From: Micavibrio sp.
Lineage (GTDB): Bacteria; Pseudomonadota; Alphaproteobacteria; Micavibrionales; Micavibrionaceae
NCBI GenBank assembly: GCA_012960155.1
Contig: DUBU01000039.1
Coordinates: forward strand, 338,683-377,137
Reading direction: 5' to 3'
DNA length: 38,455 nucleotides
The position numbers and the translations under genes were made by a program. Shown here piece after piece: positions 33,415 to 38,455 of the stretch (its first letter is position 1; every line of letters begins with the position of its first letter). Below the pieces are notes generated by a model. The model was not told the DNA's origin, searched no databases, and was given only the letters and a program-made list of their open reading frames with translations.

Positions 33415-33923
33415 TCAAACCTGAATTGTCGCGAAGTGCCCGATAGAACCTTACCTTGCCCTAGCTGTGTGACAATCTGCACTGCAAGCCAATCATTTAA
33501 AACCGCCTGAACATCTCGCATTTCATCAGAGCTATATTCGCGATGCGTACTAAACGCATCAAAATTATCTGCATGCATTACCCGAATATACTCATAGCTT
33601 ACGCCATTAGAAATCAAACATATCTGAGGCTCGATTGACACATCCATGTCCTCATCAGCATCGCAGTAACCTAAACGCATATATATACGCTCAGCAGGTC
33701 CATCCAAATCGCACTCTAGATTAGCCTTTAAAACTTTACCCTCTAATTTAAATTCGTCCTGCAATGATACCGACTGCAGATAACCCAGTACAGGCATCCA
33801 ACGCGACAAGAATTCATCGATCGCGGCCTGCGCCGCAACCTCATTCTTGGTCATCGTTAAGCACGCAAATTGACGCACCAATGACACCTTTTTGTTCAAA
33901 TCTTTAAATGGATCCTCAGCCAT
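33411..33923 (-). CDS. Unknown protein between purE and purK
   Basis: I do not recognise this 170-aa protein. It has no signal peptide or membrane helix. Helical N-terminal half ([36 protein letters not shown]), then a beta-rich middle ([37 protein letters not shown]), then [18 protein letters not shown] and a C-terminal helix ([19 protein letters not shown]). The ATG at 33923 has AAGGTG seven bases upstream. It is transcribed opposite to purE and purK; its stop overlaps the purE stop and its start is 85 bp before purK. The frame is clean, so it is probably a real gene. Confidence 0.75.
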   Translation of the reverse strand: MAEDPFKDLNKKVSLVRQFACLTMTKNEVAAQAAIDEFLSRWMPVLGYLQSVSLQDEFKLEGKVLKANLECDLDGPAERIYMRLGYCDADEDMDVSIEPQICLISNGVSYEYIRVMHADNFDAFSTHREYSSDEMRDVQAVLNDWLAVQIVTQLGQGKVLSGTSRQFRFD

Positions 33924-34008
33924 GACCGCACCTTACAGGAGCAAACTACATTATGTCAAAAATTTTTAGGGGTTGCCGTTTTCATCTAAAAACATCATAA
34001 CTACTTCT

Positions 34009-35118
34009 ATGAAACTGGAAACAAAGACTCTTGGTATTTTAGGTGGCGGCCAATTAGGTCGTATGAGCGCACTTGCAGCAGCAAGACTGGGAATAAAAAC
34101 CCACATATACTGCCCCGAATCAGACAGCCCCGCAAGCCAGGTGGCAGCCCAAACTTTTATTGGAAGTTATACCGATAAAAAGAAATTAAAAGCGTTTTGT
34201 GAAACGGTCGATGTCGTTTCCTATGAGTTTGAAAACATACCGCTAGAAACGGTTCAAGAGATTCAAAAATACGTCCCCGTCTATCCAGACGACACATTAC
34301 TTGAAATGGCGCAAGATCGCGGAAAAGAAAAGAAATTCCTGAATGACATCGGCATCCCTACGGCAGGTTGGCGACTGGCTGACACCCCAGAGGAAGCAGC
34401 AAAACACATTTCTGAAATGCCAGGTAGCGATTACATTATCAAAACAACACGTTTCGGTTATGACGGCAAGGGCCAAATTAGCTGTAGTGAGTCTGATGAT
34501 ATAGTGACTAAGTGGAAGTCTCTAAATAGCAAAAACACCATAATCGAGGAAAAGATTGATTTTGCTTGTGAAATCTCGGTTATTGTAGCCAGAGACAAAT
34601 TAGGGCAAACCGCAACATATGGCCCTGTTTTAAACGAACACCGCAATCATATCCTAGCTAAAAGCACAATTCCCGCAGCCATTCCTGCGGAAACCGCGAC
34701 AAATGCGATACGTTTAACTTCACATCTGGCTGACGCCGTCAATTTGATCGGCGTGTTAGCACTTGAAATGTTCGTTACAAAAGATGGCGGCATCATCGCT
34801 AATGAGATAGCCCCCCGCACCCACAATTCAGGACACTGGACAATAGATGCGTGCAGCGTCTCACAGTTCGAACAGCATGTGCGCACAGTGTGTGATATGC
34901 CTGTAGCCCCGCCCGGACGCCACAGTGACGCCGTTATGGCCAACCTGATTGGCAGCGATGTGCGCAATTTAGGGCCGTGGCTTGAACAATCCGGCGCTTG
35001 CCTACATCTCTATGGCAAGTATGACATTAAAGAAGGCCGCAAAATGGGCCATGTCACGGTGTTGAAGCCTATGAATGAAGACAGCCTAAAACTTGATGTG
35101 CTTCAGGACGTGGCGTAG
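34009..35118 (+). CDS. purK: 5-(carboxyamino)imidazole ribonucleotide synthase
   Basis: PurK converts AIR, bicarbonate and ATP to N5-CAIR; PurE then uses the product. The 369-aa ATP-grasp protein begins MKLETKTLGILGGGQLGRMS, then has VSYEFENIPLETV and IIKTTRFGYDGKGQ. The ATP-grasp metal segment is IIANEIAPRTHNSGHWTIDA, followed by SQFEQHVR. A C-terminal HLYGKYDIKEGRKMGHVTVL is typical. ATG at 34009 has a weak ribosome-binding site; the TTG at 33973 is too close to AGGGG. The last 33 bp overlap the convergent murQ 3' end. Confidence 0.95.
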   Translation: MKLETKTLGILGGGQLGRMSALAAARLGIKTHIYCPESDSPASQVAAQTFIGSYTDKKKLKAFCETVDVVSYEFENIPLETVQEIQKYVPVYPDDTLLEMAQDRGKEKKFLNDIGIPTAGWRLADTPEEAAKHISEMPGSDYIIKTTRFGYDGKGQISCSESDDIVTKWKSLNSKNTIIEEKIDFACEISVIVARDKLGQTATYGPVLNEHRNHILAKSTIPAAIPAETATNAIRLTSHLADAVNLIGVLALEMFVTKDGGIIANEIAPRTHNSGHWTIDACSVSQFEQHVRTVCDMPVAPPGRHSDAVMANLIGSDVRNLGPWLEQSGACLHLYGKYDIKEGRKMGHVTVLKPMNEDSLKLDVLQDVA

Positions 35119-36018
35119 ATGTCCATTATGGGCATTAAGTATATTAGCGCCCTCTTCTGCCGTTAGACCGCCAACGATTAAAACCGCTAATTTAACATTC
35201 GCATCACCAACATCTTCGGATTGGCGCAAAGCATCAGCGGCCTCAATCTCATCGCACCCTGTTATACGGCACACCATACGCACTGCACGCTGACGAAGCT
35301 TTTCATTGGTTAATTTCATATCAACCATCAAACCGTCAAATACGTGACCAAGGCGAACCATGATACCCGTTGACAGCATATTCAGCGCGATCTTTTGAAC
35401 CGTGCCTGCATTCATACGTGTAGAACCGCCAACAGGCTCTGCCCCACTATCCAGATAAATAGCTATTTCGGCCGCGGCATTCAGAGAACCATTTTCATTA
35501 CTACTGATCCCAATGGTAAGCGCGCCCGCCTTACGAGCCTCTTCACATGCGGCTACAGTATAAGGCGTTGTGCCACTTGCAGACACAGCAATACAAACAT
35601 CATCCTTAGTCAGCTTAAGAGCCTTAATCTCTTCCCGTGCCTTTTGCGCATCATCCTCAGCACCCTCAACAGCTTCAAACAGCGCTTTACGACCGCCGGC
35701 AATTACAAATGCCATGCGCAAAGGCGACCAACCATATGTAGGCGTTAATTCTGTGCCATCTTGCACCCCTAGTCGTGCCGGCGTTCCTGCCCCTATATAC
35801 ACTAAACGGCCCTTAGTACCGCTCAAACGCAGAGACGCCTCTATCACAGCACGATCTATAGCAGGCACAGCAGAACGCATAGCCGCTACGGCCTTGATCT
35901 GATCTTCTAAAATAGTTGAGAGCAAGCGTTTGGTTGGCCATTCATCAAGCCCTTTGAACCGGTCATCAAACTGTTCGGTCAAACGCTTTTCCCTGTCATC
36001 ATTCTTCTTATTATTCAT
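35086..36018 (-). CDS. murQ: N-acetylmuramic acid 6-phosphate etherase
   Basis: MurQ cleaves the lactyl ether of MurNAc-6-phosphate in peptidoglycan recycling. The 310-aa SIS-domain protein has RLVYIGAGTPARLGVQDGTE with the catalytic Glu90, AVSASGTTPYTVAACEEARK, GSTRMNAGTVQKIALNMLST and GLMVDMKLTNEKLRQRA. The second catalytic acid is in the EGAEDD segment (about 118-123). The usual GAGTSGR motif reads GAGTPAR here: Ser to Pro and Gly to Ala. No sugar transporter, AnmK or NagA is next to it. The start at 36018 has a weak ribosome-binding site. It ends 33 bp inside purK on the opposite strand. Confidence 0.94.
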   Translation of the reverse strand: MNNKKNDDREKRLTEQFDDRFKGLDEWPTKRLLSTILEDQIKAVAAMRSAVPAIDRAVIEASLRLSGTKGRLVYIGAGTPARLGVQDGTELTPTYGWSPLRMAFVIAGGRKALFEAVEGAEDDAQKAREEIKALKLTKDDVCIAVSASGTTPYTVAACEEARKAGALTIGISSNENGSLNAAAEIAIYLDSGAEPVGGSTRMNAGTVQKIALNMLSTGIMVRLGHVFDGLMVDMKLTNEKLRQRAVRMVCRITGCDEIEAADALRQSEDVGDANVKLAVLIVGGLTAEEGANILNAHNGHLRHVLKHIKF

Positions 36019-36131
36019 GGCGTTAAGGCTATCCCAAAATCTTATGTAGGAAAAGCGAAAAGCCCCTTGCCCTTTGCTTGTTAGTCGTCTTTATTACAAG
36101 GGACTAATCTTTATATATAAGGAATAAAACC

Positions 36132-37550
36132 ATGAGTGCTACCACAGCTGTTAAAACAGAAGACACACGCATTGAAACAGACTCAATCGGCGAAATAGCC
36201 GTGCCATTTGATCGTTATTGGGGCGCGCAAACACAGCGCAGCCTTCAGAACTTTAAAATTGGCGGCGAAACAATGCCTGCACCAATGGTACGCGCTTTAG
36301 GCATTCAAAAGAAAGCTGCCGCCCTGACAAACAAAGAGCAAGGTGATCTGGACGCCAAGCTAGCCGACGCCATTATCAGCGCAGCGGATGAAATTATCAA
36401 TGGCCCGCTCGCAGGCGAATTTCCGCTAGTAGTTTGGCAAACCGGTTCAGGCACACAGACGAACATGAACGCCAACGAAGTCATCGCCAACCGTGCGATT
36501 GAGATGCTCGGCGGCACAATCGGTTCTAAAGATCCGGTTCATCCAAACGACCATGTTAATATGGGGCAGTCATCTAACGACACTTTCCCGACAGCCATGC
36601 ATATCGCCGCAGCCGAACAAGTTCACAAGGCATTATTACCCGCTCTGGCACAGCTGCAATCTGCACTTGATAATAAAGCGCAGGAATTCGCCCCTATCGT
36701 TAAGATCGGTCGCACACACTTACAGGACGCAACCCCTGTGACATTAGGTCAGGAATTCTCCGGCTACGCTCAGCAGATCCAGAATGGCATCGTGCGTATT
36801 AAAAACGCCCTGCCACACATCATGGAACTGGCACAAGGTGGCACGGCAGTCGGTAGCGGCATCAACAGCCGCAAAGGTTTCGGCGAACGTTTTGCCAAGC
36901 ATGTCAGTGAGATAACAGGACTTCCTTTTGTAACAGCTCCAAATAAATTTGAAGCATTGGCGGCGCATGACGCACTCGTTGAACTGTCAGGCACATTGAA
37001 TGTATTAGCGGTATCATTGATGAAGATCGCCAACGATATTCGTATGCTAGGCTCAGGTCCACGCTGCGGCATTGGCGAATTGAACCTTCCTGCCAACGAA
37101 CCAGGCTCATCCATCATGCCCGGCAAAGTTAACCCGACACAATGCGAAGCGATGACCATGGTCTGCGCACAAGTCATGGGCAACCACACAGCCGTAACAG
37201 TAGCAGGCAGTAACGGACACTTCGAACTGAACGTGTTCAAGCCCGTTATGATTTATAACGTGTTGCAATCTATCCGCCTGATTGCGGATGCTTCCGTCAG
37301 CTTCACAGAAAAATGCGTCGACGGTATCGAAGCCAACAAAGAGCGCATCGACAAGCTGCTTCACGAAAGCCTGATGCTAGTCACTGCCCTTAACCCGCAC
37401 ATCGGATATGACAATGCCGCCAAAATCGCCAAAAAGGCTCACGCTGAAGGCACAACATTGAAAGAGGCCGGCAAAGCTCTTGGTCTTTTAAATGACGAGC
37501 AGTTCAAAGAATGGATCGATCCGTCAAAAATGACAGGCCCTAGAGACTAA
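36132..37550 (+). CDS. fumC: Class II fumarase
   Basis: FumC hydrates fumarate to malate in the TCA cycle, using no iron-sulfur cluster. The 472-aa protein has the superfamily signature [11 protein letters not shown] (325-335), [19 protein letters not shown] (catalytic His196), [12 protein letters not shown] and [20 protein letters not shown]. The length is typical. AAGGAATAAAACC precedes the ATG at 36132. It lies 113 bp from the divergent murQ start and is followed after 13 bp by the RHH_4 gene. The upstream region contains two interlocking inverted repeats (36064-36108). Confidence 0.97.
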   Translation: MSATTAVKTEDTRIETDSIGEIAVPFDRYWGAQTQRSLQNFKIGGETMPAPMVRALGIQKKAAALTNKEQGDLDAKLADAIISAADEIINGPLAGEFPLVVWQTGSGTQTNMNANEVIANRAIEMLGGTIGSKDPVHPNDHVNMGQSSNDTFPTAMHIAAAEQVHKALLPALAQLQSALDNKAQEFAPIVKIGRTHLQDATPVTLGQEFSGYAQQIQNGIVRIKNALPHIMELAQGGTAVGSGINSRKGFGERFAKHVSEITGLPFVTAPNKFEALAAHDALVELSGTLNVLAVSLMKIANDIRMLGSGPRCGIGELNLPANEPGSSIMPGKVNPTQCEAMTMVCAQVMGNHTAVTVAGSNGHFELNVFKPVMIYNVLQSIRLIADASVSFTEKCVDGIEANKERIDKLLHESLMLVTALNPHIGYDNAAKIAKKAHAEGTTLKEAGKALGLLNDEQFKEWIDPSKMTGPRD

Positions 37551-37563
37551 GCGTCCTTTAGCT

Positions 37564-37767
37564 ATGCGCAAACGATCGATTAAAATTGCAGGGCATGCCA
37601 CCAGCATCAGTTTAGAAGATGAATTCTGGGATGCCCTCAATGACATTGCCGAGAGTAAATCACTCGGGATCACCGCGCTTATCGAACTTATTGACAAACA
37701 AAGAAAGACGGACAACCTTTCCAGTGCTATCCGTCTTTACGTTCTTGATTACTTTCGCAAAAAGTGA
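37564..37767 (+). CDS. Ribbon-helix-helix domain protein (RHH_4 family)
   Basis: This 67-aa protein starts MRKRSIKIAGHATSISLEDE and continues FWDALNDIAESKSLGITALI, then IDKQRKTDNLSSAIRLYVLD. That matches the RHH_4 family (conserved GHaTSisLE, FW..L, LSSA.RLyVL). These are small alphaproteobacterial proteins with a MetJ/Arc-like DNA-binding fold and mostly unknown targets. It lies 13 bp after fumC, an arrangement I recall in other alphaproteobacteria, so it may regulate fumC or be co-expressed with it. The ribosome-binding site is poor, as expected for coupled translation. Confidence 0.88.
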   Translation: MRKRSIKIAGHATSISLEDEFWDALNDIAESKSLGITALIELIDKQRKTDNLSSAIRLYVLDYFRKK

Positions 37768-37780
37768 TGCGTTTACGCAC

Positions 37781-38455
37781 CTATCTTTGACCACCCAATA
37801 GCCCGTCAATGACGCCAAATATCGCCTCTTCTTTAGTGATAGGGCGTGTTTGCTGTTGAGGTGCAACATTTTGCTCAACTGGCTGTTCGGCGGGAGCTGT
37901 TTCTATAGCTGCCCCCTCTTCCGCAGGCGCTGCTGTTTCAGTCGATGGCGTCGTTTCAGATTGTGACGCAGGTGCCTGCGTCTTTGTAGGATTAGAACTG
38001 CCAACACCTAGAATTCTCTTAATAGTGTCGCCACCTTCGATCTTATCAAGAACAGGACTAAGAACGACGCCCTCCAATTGTTTCTGGAAATACTGGTTAA
38101 GCGCACTCTGGCCAAATGTTTTACCTGGATTATCCAGAGAACCTTTGAACGTTGCCTTCAGCGGCGGAGCATCTTCTGGCTCTTTTAATTGTACAGAGCT
38201 CAAAAGATCAACTGTCCATAATGGCAGGTTCACATTACCCGTCGTGTCAACATCCGCATCAACACCACTCAGCAGCATCTTATCAAAATTGATAACACCT
38301 TCTTTGATCGTGAACTGACCATCCAGAGTTTCAAAGCGAGTCGTGCCACCTTTCATTGAGGCATCAAGAAGCTGCGTGAAGTTCTCGGTAAAGCTTGTTG
38401 ACGCTGTACCCAAAGCACGTGACAGCTTGGCAAGATCAAAACCTTCAAAAACCAA
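37781..38455 (-). CDS. AsmA-like protein, C-terminal part (5' end outside window)
   Basis: The frame runs from the right edge with no start, so the N-terminus lies outside. The visible 224 or so residues contain an AsmA_2-type C-terminal domain: FTIKEGVINFDKMLLSGVDA, VNLPLWTVDLLSSVQL, LKATFKGSLDNPGKTFG and QSALNQYFQKQLEGVV. A long Pro/Ala/Gln/Thr-rich low-complexity tail follows (about 155-205), ending ITKEEAIFGVIDGLLGG. AsmA-family proteins are envelope proteins linked to outer-membrane lipid transport and assembly. The first codon in the window is TTG within the protein, not a start. It is convergent with the RHH_4 gene, 13 bp apart. Confidence 0.85.
   Translation of the reverse strand: MVFEGFDLAKLSRALGTASTSFTENFTQLLDASMKGGTTRFETLDGQFTIKEGVINFDKMLLSGVDADVDTTGNVNLPLWTVDLLSSVQLKEPEDAPPLKATFKGSLDNPGKTFGQSALNQYFQKQLEGVVLSPVLDKIEGGDTIKRILGVGSSNPTKTQAPASQSETTPSTETAAPAEEGAAIETAPAEQPVEQNVAPQQQTRPITKEEAIFGVIDGLLGGQR

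Noticed and set aside
36770-37240. Minus-strand 156-codon frame within fumC
   Set aside because: It mirrors conserved fumarase codons and has no ribosome-binding site or family; an antisense shadow.
37768-37779. TGCGT-TT-ACGCA repeat between the RHH_4 gene and the AsmA-like gene
   Set aside because: A 5-bp stem with a 2-nt loop cannot form a stable RNA hairpin and has no U-tract; not called as a terminator.
1-38455. CRISPR array, prophage, insertion sequence, tRNA/rRNA or toxin-antitoxin pair
   Set aside because: No regularly spaced repeats, transposase or integrase motifs, terminal inverted repeats or tRNA-like cloverleaf sequence were found. The lone RHH_4 gene has no toxin partner next to it and matches a different family from antitoxins.

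Overview
The window reads as a chromosomal backbone segment of a flagellated, Gram-negative alphaproteobacterium. Supporting signals are the CBP3-type cytochrome bc1 chaperone next to a DUF177-rpmF-plsX cluster, an rpiB-glyA-nrdR-nusB cluster, a recO/parC neighbourhood, a fumC-RHH_4 pair, a DUF6898-like gene and an LdtR-like MarR regulator. These point to the Rhodospirillales/Micavibrio side of the class, but genus placement is inference. Coding density is very high. No stretch of more than 300 bases lacks a gene; the largest gaps are 26371-26618 and 5414-5634, and I see no gene in either. I saw no rRNA, tRNA, insertion sequence, prophage or CRISPR array.

Layout. 1-2228 (minus): chaperone, DUF177, rpmF (L32) and plsX (cut by the left edge), with a strong hairpin between rpmF and plsX. 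2289-3251 (plus): BamE-type lipoprotein and an unknown secreted protein, ending at a bidirectional terminator shared with hppA. 3308-9341 (minus): H+-pyrophosphatase, FliL, nusB, nrdR, glyA, rpiB and a small DUF6898-like gene. 9399-10607 (plus): glutaryl-CoA dehydrogenase. 10611-12798 (minus): an LdtR-like regulator, an unknown two-helix membrane protein and a pseudo-receiver protein. 12891-13961 (minus): 3-hydroxyisobutyryl-CoA hydrolase. 14008-19736 (plus): Zn-type HemB, a PAS/EAL protein, MotA, MotB and an M48-like peptidase. 19733-23699 (minus): recO, two unknown genes and parC. 23741-24397 (plus): a histidine phosphatase. 24410-32547 (minus): folP, folK and a Tat-exported DUF882 protein, then an L,D-transpeptidase, ilvD, two PH-domain membrane proteins and pfkA. 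32699-37767: DUF465, purE, an unknown convergent gene, purK, murQ (minus), fumC and the RHH_4 gene. 37781-38455 (minus) is the C-terminal part of an AsmA-like protein.

Several themes recur. Envelope functions are dense: BamE, AsmA, L,D-transpeptidase, DUF882/M15, MurQ and an LdtR-like regulator. Motility and c-di-GMP are represented by FliL, EAL, MotA and MotB. Pyrophosphate and sugar phosphate metabolism combine a K+-independent H+-PPase with a phosphofructokinase of mixed ATP/PPi signature.

I found no self-evident new defence or mobile system. The best candidates for undescribed biology are: (i) the 10611-12798 module, whose receiver domain has Glu in place of the phospho-acceptor Asp plus two GPDRR motifs; (ii) two unknown genes inserted between recO and parC; (iii) an unknown gene lying tail-to-tail between purE and purK.
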